DNA of 64,000 nucleotides. Origin: Qipengyuania sp. ABI-127-1. Lineage in GTDB: Bacteria > Pseudomonadota > Alphaproteobacteria > Sphingomonadales > Sphingomonadaceae. Shown in pieces: positions 57,189-64,000 of the stretch; position 1 is the first letter of the stretch; every line of letters begins with the position of its first letter. Both the position numbers and the translations under genes were made by a program. A model generated the notes under the pieces. That model ran no database searches. It worked only from the letters and a program-made list of their open reading frames with translations, and was not told the origin of the DNA. The DNA is taken from positions 62,001-126,000 of the forward strand of contig JALJCR010000003.1 in NCBI GenBank assembly GCA_022953095.1. Direction: 5' to 3'.

Positions 57189-58414
57189 TGGCCATGCTCC
57201 CTGTAGGTCAGTCGTAGATTGGCTGCGGCTTCGACAGTGGCTTGTTCGCGCGCGAGGATTTCGATGCGCAGCAGCGCCAGCGTTTTGATCGCTCTGATTA
57301 CATCGAGCAGGTCTGCGCGGCCTGCGGCAAAACTCGCTCGCTCGAGCTCGGCCCGGCTTACAGCCAGGGGAAGCAACTCATCACTGGCGCGTCGCCATTG
57401 CCGATAGGCGCTGCGCCATGACGCAAGATCCGCCCCAAACTGGGCTTCGAGCGTGCGCAGCATGTCCAGTCTGGCTTCGCCGGCAGCGGCGGCTTGCGCG
57501 CGGGCAGCCTCTATCCTGGGTTGCTGTCGGCGCTTGGCGAACAGTGGCAGGGTAACCGTGCCCATGACGGAGAACAGATCGCCATATTGGCGTTCGCGGA
57601 TGCCGTAGCTGGCACCGACGCTGAAGTCCGGTCGCAGATCGGATCGTGCCAGGTCGACACCCGCTTTGGCCTGCCTGATCTCAGTTTCCGCAAGCACGAT
57701 TTCCGGGGTGTACTCCAGCGTCGCGCGCAATTGCTCGGGATTGACCTCGGGTGAAGGGGGTGGGCCAACGGCCAGCGCGTCCTCCACGGCGATATAGCGG
57801 GCAAGGCGGGCCTGCGCCGTCTGCATGTCGGCCCGGATTTGTGTCCGCCTGTCTTCCACTTCGAGGACCGCACGGCGGACTTCCAGGCTTTCGCCGGGTC
57901 TGGCTGTGCCGGCGGCTACCGAACTTCGTGCCAGCGGCACCAGGCGCTCGATCTCGTGGAGAGCATCGCTGGCGACTTCTTCCGCCTGTTGGGCATAGGC
58001 AAGAGATATCCATGCGCGCCCTGCGCCCAGCCGTGCGATATTACGCGCATAGGAAAGCTCGGCGGAGGCCCGCGCGATGTCGGCGTCGGCCAGTCCGGCG
58101 CGCGCGCGGCGTTCGGAAAGGTTAGGTATCTCCTGATCGATCCCGACCTCGAACACGGTCATCATGGTCGGGTCGAGCAGATCGGGACCGGTAACCGGCA
58201 GATTGCGCAGGCCGGCTCGCAGTTTCGGATCGGGCAATTCGTCCGCTGCATCGGCGACGTCACGCCGTGCATCGAGCCGCAATTCGCTCGCCCGGATCCG
58301 TGGCTGGTCGCTGACCGCCGATCTCAGAGCGTCTTCGTAGCCCACCGATTGGGCGTAGCTTGCCGACGCGACGGTCAGCAGGACCGGAAGCGCGGTCCAA
58401 CATACTCGTTTCAT
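57185..58414 (-). CDS. cusC: TolC-family outer-membrane channel, CusC-like
   Basis: A 409-residue exported protein (signal peptide about 1-22, ending SYAQ) with two coiled-coil repeats and a TolC-family sequence (DELPDPKLRAGLRNLP, ARAGLADADIARA). It forms the outer-membrane exit for Cu/Ag. It overlaps cusB by four bases at its stop and lies 114 bases after the small gene upstream. The sequence is not close to the czcC product in this window, which suits separate duties. No regulator (CusRS or CueR) is seen next to it. Confidence 0.9.
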   Translation of the reverse strand: MKRVCWTALPVLLTVASASYAQSVGYEDALRSAVSDQPRIRASELRLDARRDVADAADELPDPKLRAGLRNLPVTGPDLLDPTMMTVFEVGIDQEIPNLSERRARAGLADADIARASAELSYARNIARLGAGRAWISLAYAQQAEEVASDALHEIERLVPLARSSVAAGTARPGESLEVRRAVLEVEDRRTQIRADMQTAQARLARYIAVEDALAVGPPPSPEVNPEQLRATLEYTPEIVLAETEIRQAKAGVDLARSDLRPDFSVGASYGIRERQYGDLFSVMGTVTLPLFAKRRQQPRIEAARAQAAAAGEARLDMLRTLEAQFGADLASWRSAYRQWRRASDELLPLAVSRAELERASFAAGRADLLDVIRAIKTLALLRIEILAREQATVEAAANLRLTYREHGQ

Positions 58415-58528
58415 GGTTTTCGTTCCGCAAAGAGGCGCGCCGAGCGCGCGGTCGGATCGTGCAGGGGGCGCGAAATGCGCGTACCCGTTCGTCCGGCATG
58501 GGCGTGCAGGATTACTCCCGCACGAGCG

Positions 58529-58906
58529 CTACGCCCGTGCTTGCGGAGGCGGGGTTTCGGGGCCGTGTCCGGTACCCAATAAAGGAACGCCGGTAACCAC
58601 GGTAAACAGGAATGGTGTTACAAGATAGTCTCGCGGCGCCATCGCATCATCGACAAGCGCCAACGGCGGGATACAGCCGTGAGTCACGAGGCATTCGAGG
58701 CGAATATCCCTGCATCGCTGCCCGTCGCTGTCGTGAGCGAGCGAGGGTCCGGTCGCCATGCGCATTTCTGTGCAATCGACCTCCGACTTCATGGGAGCTT
58801 GCGGAACCGCCGAAGCATGGGCAGCCGACTGGACGAATAGCCCAGCGGCAATCAAGACGAGCGCCAGGGAGCGCAGCATGCGCATATATCGTTTCGGGGC
58901 GGTCAT
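58529..58906 (-). CDS. Small exported protein upstream of cusC, unknown function
   Basis: A 125-residue protein with a basic N-terminus and hydrophobic signal (LRSLALVLIAAGLFVQSAAHA). The mature part has four Cys (DCTEM, QRCRDIRLECLVTHGC), so a disulfide or metal site is possible, and a hydrophobic segment near residues 90-110 that may anchor it. The start is set at 58906 (MTAPKRYMRM); an ATG at 58885 is equally possible. It lies upstream of cusC and may head the cus operon. I do not recognise the family. Confidence 0.55.
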   Translation of the reverse strand: MTAPKRYMRMLRSLALVLIAAGLFVQSAAHASAVPQAPMKSEVDCTEMRMATGPSLAHDSDGQRCRDIRLECLVTHGCIPPLALVDDAMAPRDYLVTPFLFTVVTGVPLLGTGHGPETPPPQARA

Positions 58907-58922
58907 CTGGGCCAAGGCGTGC

Positions 58923-59075
58923 TTACACCTTCTGGCCTGCAAGAGCCCGTGACGCTGACTGCCAGTCGCTCATGGAGCCGAGATGAATATCGAGCTTGTC
59001 GACCCCTTTGCCTTGCGAACCGATCGGATAAGACAGTTGGGAAAGCCCGGGCATTCTGATCTTTTCCAGAATCAT
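58923..59075 (-). pseudogene. 50-residue ORF, possible remnant of an MBL-fold/rhodanese protein
   Basis: ATG at 59075 follows a strong AAGGAG, and 50 residues are read before TAA. The start MILEKIRMPGLSQLSYPIG resembles the N-terminus of MBL-fold sulfur hydrolases (persulfide dioxygenase type), in which a VIDPRRD metal-domain sequence should follow; here the reading goes instead to LGSMSDWQSASRALAG, which has the look of the end of a rhodanese domain. An internal deletion of a fused MBL-rhodanese gene is the guess. It may alternatively be a true small gene at the head of the cus operon. Confidence 0.4.
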
Positions 59076-59121
59076 GTCGTCTCCTTACGCTTCTAGCTGC
59101 CAAATCGGCGCATGGGGTCGG

Positions 59122-59826
59122 TCAGGCGATGCCAAGTTCGTCTTTCAACGCGGTAATGTCTTCGAACCGGTTCTGCTCCGGTCGTCCGATCGCCGGTTTT
59201 GCCCTGACCCACGTGTTTTCGCAGATGAATTCGAGAAGGCCAGCCGCAAGGTCGGCATGACGGCATCGCAAACATCCTTCGGCCAACCGCTCGTCCGATA
59301 TAACGGCTTCGCCGGTATAGGGCGCCTCTAGAAGCCAACCGGGGCGTGCTGCCGTCCAGTCGAGTTCGGTTTCGCGCTCCAGCGTCTTTTCCATCGCCCG
59401 CATTTCTTGGAGGATATTGTGCAGCACGGGCTTCGCGGTAAGCTCGAACCAGGCTGGAATGCTGGGCTGCGGCTCAACGAAAGCTGCCGAGATGACTGCG
59501 ATCCGGCGGATCGCGGTTTCCCGCATCGCGAGAATCAGCTTGCGCGTCCCTTCGGTGTAGAGTGGAGGCGGTTGGATGACTGTCGATGGGTTCAATGGGA
59601 TCCCGAGCGCAGAAATGATCGCACGGCATCCCTCGAGATTATCCGCGAATGCATCGTTCAGGACATCGCATTCGATGTATTCGATGCCTTCGATACGCGC
59701 CGATGGCGGCGGTAGGACGTGTTCGAACGCCCGCACCGCCACGCTGCGGCGGATCGCCTGGCGCAGGATCTCGCCCCCGGTTTTTCCTCCGGCTCCGAAA
59801 ACTGCGATGGGGGATGTATCGCTCAC
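59122..59826 (-). CDS. NAD(P)-binding (NmrA/SDR-like) protein
   Basis: A 234-residue soluble protein with a Rossmann motif near the start (IAVFGAGGKTGGEILRQA) and segments of the NmrA-like atypical SDR group (YIECDVLND, AIISALG, RRIAVISAAFV, WTAARPGWL). Such proteins act as redox sensors or oxidoreductases. The start is GTG at 59826, eight bases after AAGGGAAG; the frame remains open upstream. It lies between the cus block and the lipoprotein/DUF305 pair on the same strand. Substrate is unknown. Confidence 0.78.
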   Translation of the reverse strand: MSDTSPIAVFGAGGKTGGEILRQAIRRSVAVRAFEHVLPPPSARIEGIEYIECDVLNDAFADNLEGCRAIISALGIPLNPSTVIQPPPLYTEGTRKLILAMRETAIRRIAVISAAFVEPQPSIPAWFELTAKPVLHNILQEMRAMEKTLERETELDWTAARPGWLLEAPYTGEAVISDERLAEGCLRCRHADLAAGLLEFICENTWVRAKPAIGRPEQNRFEDITALKDELGIA

Positions 59827-59943
59827 TGGCTTACTTCCCTTGTCTCTGCTCCGTCCTCCTGTCGGCAGCGCGCGATGGAGGCGGATGTGCATGGATGCTG
59901 TCAGGCGAGTGCCGACGGATGCCAGCGCCCTCCTGGGCGTGGG

Positions 59944-60432
59944 CTAGGTCTCGGCACTGTCGCAGGTCGTGTAGCCCCAGAAGCCGAACTCGTCCTTCGC
60001 TCGCGGGGCGACAACGATCATTTCCTGCATTTGCAGGCCAGCGGTTCCCCGATCGTCGAGCGGGCGCGTGCGGATGCGAAGCTCTCCGCTGGCATAGCTG
60101 CCGGGACCGCTCGACGTCACCGGGATGAGCTTGCCGTTGATCTTGATCGCGCCCCGCCCGTCGCCATCATGGACGAAAGAGGGGAAGGCGACTTCGGTCA
60201 GGCGGAACTGGCAGGCCTTCTCGGCTCCGAGAGCGGCGAGGTCCGCATCGCTCATCGTCTCGGGAAGCATCAGCCCTGGGCTGAGATTCGCAAGCGCGCT
60301 GGCCGCGTTCTCGATCGGAGCCGCGCTCGGCGGTGGATCGAGCCGGGCCTCCCGGTCATTTCCAATGGCGGTATTCGAATTGCAGGCCGCCAGCGGTACC
60401 GCAGCCAATGCGATGAATGCGATCCGGTTCAT
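59944..60432 (-). CDS. Small lipoprotein of unknown function
   Basis: A 162-residue lipoprotein: signal peptide with lipobox LAAC at about residue 17, then a low-complexity Pro/Ala stretch, and a C-terminal domain with two Cys (KACQFRLTE and YTTCDSAET), perhaps disulfide-bonded. No named motif is recognised. Its ATG overlaps the stop of the DUF305 gene by four bases, so the two are coupled and the products may work together at the envelope. Confidence 0.7.
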   Translation of the reverse strand: MNRIAFIALAAVPLAACNSNTAIGNDREARLDPPPSAAPIENAASALANLSPGLMLPETMSDADLAALGAEKACQFRLTEVAFPSFVHDGDGRGAIKINGKLIPVTSSGPGSYASGELRIRTRPLDDRGTAGLQMQEMIVVAPRAKDEFGFWGYTTCDSAET

Positions 60433-60956
60433 TGCTGCATCTCCTCGGGCAGGCGTTCTGAGGTCCTCGGTCCGTTCCGTTCGATGTCGTCGATCAGATA
60501 TTTCATCTCGGCGATCTCGCGGCGCTGCGCGACGATGATGGCCTGAGCGAGTTCGCGCACGCGGGGGTCCTTCAGGCTGGCTCTTTCGCTCGTCATGATT
60601 GCGATCGAGTGGTGCGGGATCATCGCCGCCATATACTCGGTGTCATCGACGGTCGTCTGGCTGCGCACGAGCCACAAGGCGAGCGCGAAAACCAAGGCAC
60701 CGACCCCCAGAATTGCGAAGTTCTTGGTTCGGTCCTTATACATGCCCCACATGAAGAGCAGCATGACGACCATCATCATCGCGCCCATCACGAACATCAT
60801 CCAGAAGCGGGTTTCGCTCCAGAAGACATCGTCCATGTCGTAGGTGTTGGCATACATCAGAAAGAACATGATCACGGTGGAAGTCGACACCATGGCCATG
60901 AACCGCCAATAATTGCCGCCCCTTGCCGTTTCGGAATGGGATGGAACTTCGGTCAT
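60429..60956 (-). CDS. DUF305 membrane protein
   Basis: A 175-residue protein with three N-terminal transmembrane helices (about 19-36, 49-70, 78-97) and a C-terminal DUF305 domain with the hallmark AAMIPHHSIAIMTS and IVAQRREIAEM. DUF305 domains are ferritin-like helical bundles often found in metal-resistance clusters; His and Met residues suggest metal binding. It is exceptionally Met-rich in the helices (FMWGMY, MGAMMMVVM). It heads a two-gene unit with the following lipoprotein. Confidence 0.85.
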   Translation of the reverse strand: MTEVPSHSETARGGNYWRFMAMVSTSTVIMFFLMYANTYDMDDVFWSETRFWMMFVMGAMMMVVMLLFMWGMYKDRTKNFAILGVGALVFALALWLVRSQTTVDDTEYMAAMIPHHSIAIMTSERASLKDPRVRELAQAIIVAQRREIAEMKYLIDDIERNGPRTSERLPEEMQQ

Positions 60957-61361
60957 GCTGGTTCACTTTCCTTCGACATGATTTCTCAAACGGGGCCAAG
61001 CGAACGATGCACGCATGGCTCCTGCGATGCCTCGATAATGGCTGCAACGCGCCAGACGGGGAAAACCGCCAAGAGCATGAGACCGTCGGGCCGCGAGGCA
61101 GGGGATGGGCCTCTTCGCTTCCTGGCCTGACGGCATAATTTTCCCCTGTTCTGTCTCACGAGGTCGAGATTATCCTGTCAGGCAATACGATGGGCCGGGG
61201 CGCATCCCTCAAAAATTTGTTCGAAGATCGACCGCAGGACATCCGCTCGCCACTTCAAGCGGACGCGTTTCGGGATGATCGCGAGGGCGGGACCAGGCGA
61301 TCCCGTTGCGGACCGCACACAGATAAAGCTACATTTCTCCTGCCTCAAGATGTTACGAAAA
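60957..61361. other. 405-base stretch without a supported gene
   Basis: Short open frames exist on both strands but none has a ribosome site or recognisable residues. A weak 6-bp inverted repeat (CCTGAC ... GTCAGG) lies near 61122-61177. The DUF305 promoter is presumably at the left end. Confidence 0.4.
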
Positions 61362-61811
61362 CTAGCGACTGGCTGCCGAGCGACGGCGGGCGGTTAGCTT
61401 GCGCCCGTCCAGCGCGTTCTTCGTCAGAAGCCAGAGATTGACCGCGCCTGCGGCGAGTTCGACCATCTGTACGGCATAGAATGTTGCATCGAAATCGCCG
61501 GCTTTCGCCTTGGCCGCCAGAAACAGCGCCGAAGGGATGAGGATCAGAACGCCGTTGGCGGCAATGATCGGCATCCGCTTGCGCTTCTTGCCGACGAGAC
61601 CGCCCGATCGCCCGCCGGAGAGTGCGATGCCGGTTCCACCGACTGCCGCCAAAGCGGGAATGAGAATGATGAACCCCCACGGGATGAGTGTCTTGACGAA
61701 AACCACGAAAGGTTCCGAGCCCGAGAGTTCGGAGATTGCGGTAGAGAGCCAGAAGGTTGCGATCATGAGGATCGCAACCCCACCGGCGAGAGGATGGACG
61801 GTCTTCTTCAT
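61362..61811 (-). CDS. Small multi-helix membrane protein, unknown family
   Basis: A 149-residue protein with four hydrophobic helices (about 10-28, 35-57, 75-95, 108-128) and a basic C-terminus (RKLTARRRSAASR). A cluster GKKRKRM separates helices 2 and 3. The start at 61811 (MKKTVHP) gives a typical membrane N-terminus; an in-frame GTG at 61817 is also close. It is two bases downstream of the small 53-residue gene, so the pair is coupled and divergent from the MarR gene, whose operators lie in their shared promoter region. Confidence 0.7.
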   Translation of the reverse strand: MKKTVHPLAGGVAILMIATFWLSTAISELSGSEPFVVFVKTLIPWGFIILIPALAAVGGTGIALSGGRSGGLVGKKRKRMPIIAANGVLILIPSALFLAAKAKAGDFDATFYAVQMVELAAGAVNLWLLTKNALDGRKLTARRRSAASR

Positions 61812-61813
61812 TT

Positions 61814-61975
61814 TCACTGTCCCGATCCCGTTGCGAGCGGCGCATCGGTGTGGATCGCGCGGCGATATCCGGGGCCTTCGACCACCGGCACGATCTTGCG
61901 CTCGTCCTTTTGCGTCGCAGCGGCGGCGAGGGCCAGCGCGCTTTCCCGGATGGCGAATGCGGTAAGATGCTTCAT
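61814..61975 (-). CDS. Small 53-residue protein, first gene under MarR operators
   Basis: Start ATG at 61975 follows GGAAG at a good spacing. The protein has an alanine-rich segment (AFAIRESALALAAAATQ) and a polar C-terminus (KIVPVVEGPGYRRAIH). It is too short for a family call. Placement next to two palindromic operators and directly before the membrane protein gene argues that it is expressed. Confidence 0.5.
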   Translation of the reverse strand: MKHLTAFAIRESALALAAAATQKDERKIVPVVEGPGYRRAIHTDAPLATGSGQ

Positions 61976-61995
61976 CGGATCTTCCTTCCATCTAC

Positions 61996-62007
61996 ATAGC
62001 ATGCTAT
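61996..62007. promoter_or_regulatory. MarR operator copy 1
   Basis: ATAGCATGCTAT, a perfect 12-bp palindrome in the 73-base divergent region. Centre is 22 bases from that of copy 2. Confidence 0.7.
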
Positions 62008-62016
62008 CCTCATATA

Positions 62017-62030
62017 CACAGCATGCTATG
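62017..62030. promoter_or_regulatory. MarR operator copy 2
   Basis: CACAGCATGCTATG, palindromic at all but one base pair and sharing the core AGCATGCTAT with copy 1. The spacing of two helical turns places both dimers on one face of the DNA. Confidence 0.65.
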
Positions 62031-62048
62031 GATACTCAAGGTCCCGCG

Positions 62049-62486
62049 ATGCCATTCGAAAAAAACGCCTCCATGGGCTTTGTCACCAACCGGCTGGCGC
62101 GGTTGTTTGCCCAGCATCTGCACGCCCGCATCGCGCCTCTGGGACTCGCCCCGGCGCAATTCATGACGCTTCTGGAACTTTGGGAAGGCGATGGTCTGAC
62201 CCAGGCAGAGCTTACCGATCGCCTCGATGTCGAGCAGGCGACCATGGCCAACACGCTCGCGCGGATGAAGCGGGACGGGCTGATCGAGCGGACGCCGCAT
62301 CCGCAAGACCGGCGCGCGCAGCTTGTCTGGTTGACCGACAAGGCACGGTCTCTCGAGCAGCCGGCAAAACAGGCGGCGCATTCGGTCAATCAATTGGCGC
62401 TGGCCGGGTTGGAGGGGGGCGATGCCGCACAGGTGCTCGGTCATATGAACGCGATGATCGAGAGCTTGCGCGATAAGCCCGGATGA
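62049..62486 (+). CDS. MarR-family transcriptional regulator
   Basis: A 145-residue winged-helix regulator. The DNA-binding part reads LTQAELTDRLDVEQATMANTL, followed by the wing (MKRDGLIERTPHPQDRRAQL), the standard MarR layout, with dimerisation helices at both ends. The start at 62049 (MPFEKNASM) has AAGG upstream; an ATG at 62028 lies within the second operator and lacks a ribosome site. It is divergent from the two small membrane-related genes and probably represses both them and itself. The ligand is unknown. Confidence 0.92.
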   Translation: MPFEKNASMGFVTNRLARLFAQHLHARIAPLGLAPAQFMTLLELWEGDGLTQAELTDRLDVEQATMANTLARMKRDGLIERTPHPQDRRAQLVWLTDKARSLEQPAKQAAHSVNQLALAGLEGGDAAQVLGHMNAMIESLRDKPG

Positions 62487-62657
62487 GAGTGCCAGGGGCT
62501 CAGACATGGGGCGGTCAACGCCCTCAGGTCCTGACGCCCGGGTCACGAGCGCCAGCCATAGCGAGCGTTCCGATACTCTTTCCGATGTGCTCCGAACGGC
62601 GGCCCGAAGACCGCGCTCCCCCCGAAACCTTGGATCATCTCTTCGATTTCAGGGGAT

Positions 62658-62745
62658 TGGTGCGGTCGAGAAGACTCGAACTTCCACGGGTTATTCACCC
62701 ACAACGACCTCAACGTTGCGCGTCTACCAGTTCCGCCACGACCGC
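62658..62745 (-). tRNA. tRNA-Leu (anticodon GAG)
   Basis: An 88-base class-II tRNA on the minus strand including an encoded CCA (complement of 62658-62660). The acceptor stem GCGGTCG/CGACCGC, the D arm (GGAACTGGTAGACGC), the anticodon stem CAACG/CGTTG with loop TTGAGGT (anticodon GAG), a long variable arm and the T arm with GTTCGAGTC are all present. It reads CUC and CUU codons. Confidence 0.95.
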
Positions 62746-62855
62746 ACACAGTCTGCATCGGGAGCGAATCCTGTCGGATGCTCCCGCCGGTAGGAGCGCG
62801 CCACTAGCAGCGAGGCTGCGCCCTCGCAAGCACCTTTGTTGCCCGAATTCGAAAG

Positions 62856-63692
62856 CTAGCGCGGCGCCCAGCCTATATCCGCGAACACGGCCGATTTCGG
62901 TACATCGGTGACGGCTTCGTTGATGGTCAGCTCCTCGCCCGGCGCTAGGTTCGATTGGGGGGGCTGGACGACCCAACTGTAGACCTGCCGCTCGCGCTGG
63001 TCGCGCAAGACGATCAGAATTGGCGGGATCTGCCGTGATTCGCGCGCGGTATTCTTGACAATGATCCGCGCGCCGAAGAATTCGGTCCCGTTGGGCAGTG
63101 TGCGCCGTTCCTGCTGGTCCACGGGGAAGGCCAGTTCGAGATCGGGTTGCGCGGCTCCGAACAGCGGGCGTGTCACCGGCACCCATTCGGGGAGACCGAC
63201 AGAGTTTACCGCCGCCACCGTGCCGAGTGCGATTACCGCGAAGAGGGCCGCGGCCCAAGTCCATAGCTTGGTGACGTTCCGGCGCGGGCGGAACGGGGGT
63301 GAATGATCGAAGCGTGAAGGCCCTTGTTCGGTTTCGGTCTCCGGCGGCGGCGGGAGATCTTCCTGCACCTCGCCATAGGGGGGTGCGGCTTCGTCGAAAT
63401 CAGGTCCATCGCGGCCGGTTCTTCCGCTATCCGCATCATCATATGTAAAGCCCGGCTTGGCTGCCGGATCGGGTGCGGCCGACTTTTCGACAGCAGCCGG
63501 TTGCGGCGCAGTCGGCTCTGGCGGCGGTGGCGGCACCGGCGCTGTATCGACGGCCTCGAAGCGTTCGGCATCGGGGCCGTCCTGGAACCAGCTATGCTTG
63601 CATTTCGCGCAGCGCACCATGCGCCCGTCGAGTCCGATGGCACTGTCGGGCACGACATAACGCGTCGAGCAAGCGGGGCAGGCGATGATCAT
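62856..63692 (-). CDS. MJ0042-type zinc-ribbon membrane protein
   Basis: A 278-residue protein with an N-terminal MJ0042 zinc ribbon (CPACSTRYVVPD and VRCAKCKHSW, residues about 5-36), a long Pro/Ala/Glu-rich linker, one transmembrane helix (about 142-162), and a C-terminal periplasmic domain (IIVKNTARESRQIPPI, DUF3426-like). The start at 63692 is the first ATG; a GTG two codons upstream is possible. It is divergent from ftsE, an arrangement I recall from sphingomonads. The function is unknown, perhaps envelope sensing. Confidence 0.85.
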   Translation of the reverse strand: MIIACPACSTRYVVPDSAIGLDGRMVRCAKCKHSWFQDGPDAERFEAVDTAPVPPPPPEPTAPQPAAVEKSAAPDPAAKPGFTYDDADSGRTGRDGPDFDEAAPPYGEVQEDLPPPPETETEQGPSRFDHSPPFRPRRNVTKLWTWAAALFAVIALGTVAAVNSVGLPEWVPVTRPLFGAAQPDLELAFPVDQQERRTLPNGTEFFGARIIVKNTARESRQIPPILIVLRDQRERQVYSWVVQPPQSNLAPGEELTINEAVTDVPKSAVFADIGWAPR

Positions 63693-63847
63693 GGTGACCC
63701 AAGGCCTTAGGCTGCCTCGTGAATCACGACAAGCGACTGTCCTGTTCGCAAACCCCGACGGCGCCTTTTTTCCACATGCAAGCGCGGGTATAGGCTGTTT
63801 CGGACAATGACGGGCGCTTTCTTCCTCTTGATCGACCGGGCCGGACA

Positions 63848-64000
63848 ATGAGCGGGGCCGAGAGCGAAGTCGTCCAGTTCGACAATGTCGGGCTGCGTTA
63901 CGGCACCGATCGCGAAGTGCTCTCCAATGTTTCCTTCACGCTCTATCCGGGGCGTTTCTATTTCCTCACGGGGGCCAGCGGTGCGGGCAAGACCTCGCTG
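63848..64000 (+). CDS. ftsE: Cell-division ABC ATPase FtsE, N-terminal part
   Basis: 51 codons are visible before the window ends. VQFDNVGLRYG and VSFTLYPGRFYFLTG lead to Walker A GASGAGKTSL. The wording and the divergent zinc-ribbon protein suit FtsE, partner of FtsX in activating septal peptidoglycan hydrolysis. The gene continues outside, so FtsX cannot be checked. Confidence 0.8.
   Translation, partial: MSGAESEVVQFDNVGLRYGTDREVLSNVSFTLYPGRFYFLTGASGAGKTSL

Noticed and set aside
61190..61441. 83-residue frame in the gap before the small membrane protein
   Set aside because: No ribosome site, and it runs into the antisense of the membrane protein gene.
1..64000. CRISPR arrays, insertion sequences, integrases, phage genes and rRNA
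   Set aside because: No regular repeats with spacers, no transposase or recombinase motifs and no rRNA-like segments were found.

Overview
The window is a GC-rich, densely packed alphaproteobacterial chromosome segment. The protein style (TonB receptor, FixL/FixJ pair, CC0125-type lipoprotein, NdvB, zinc-ribbon protein divergent from ftsE) points to Sphingomonadales, probably Erythrobacteraceae; this is a judgement by recall, not a database result. No transposase, integrase, phage gene or CRISPR array was seen.

Left part (1-13.9 kb), mostly metabolism: the end of a TonB-dependent receptor, a DoxX membrane protein, a saccharopine-dehydrogenase-like reductase, dcd, bifunctional putA, glpD overlapping mtnP, a PEP-carboxylase-like gene with changed active-site motifs, and a membrane-anchored patatin.

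Middle part (13.9-41.4 kb), a stress and low-oxygen energy island: two tandem-domain universal stress proteins, a FixL-like PAS histidine kinase with its FixJ-like regulator, Hsp20, a D-lactate dehydrogenase-type enzyme, a DUF2267 protein, a P2-type cation ATPase, a lipoprotein, a three-gene ABC exporter, a CaCA cation exchanger, and an overlapping run Usp - cyclic glucan synthase (ndvB) - PEP synthase - PfkB. The set (Usp, Hsp20, PfkB, P2-ATPase under a possibly heme-based PAS kinase) resembles the mycobacterial DosR dormancy regulon in content, though built from proteobacterial parts.

Right part (41.4-62.5 kb), a metal-resistance island: a His-rich exported protein, czcCBA, a short CDF-like protein and czcD (Zn/Co/Cd type), then on the other strand a copper/silver block with a multicopper oxidase, a CusF-like lipoprotein, a Met/His-rich exported protein, cusA, cusB (with fused CusF domain), cusC and small genes, followed by an NAD(P)-binding protein, a lipoprotein, a DUF305 protein, two small membrane-associated proteins and a divergent MarR regulator with two tandem palindromic operators.

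The last 1.5 kb returns to core functions: tRNA-Leu(GAG), an MJ0042 zinc-ribbon protein, and the first codons of ftsE, which runs off the window.
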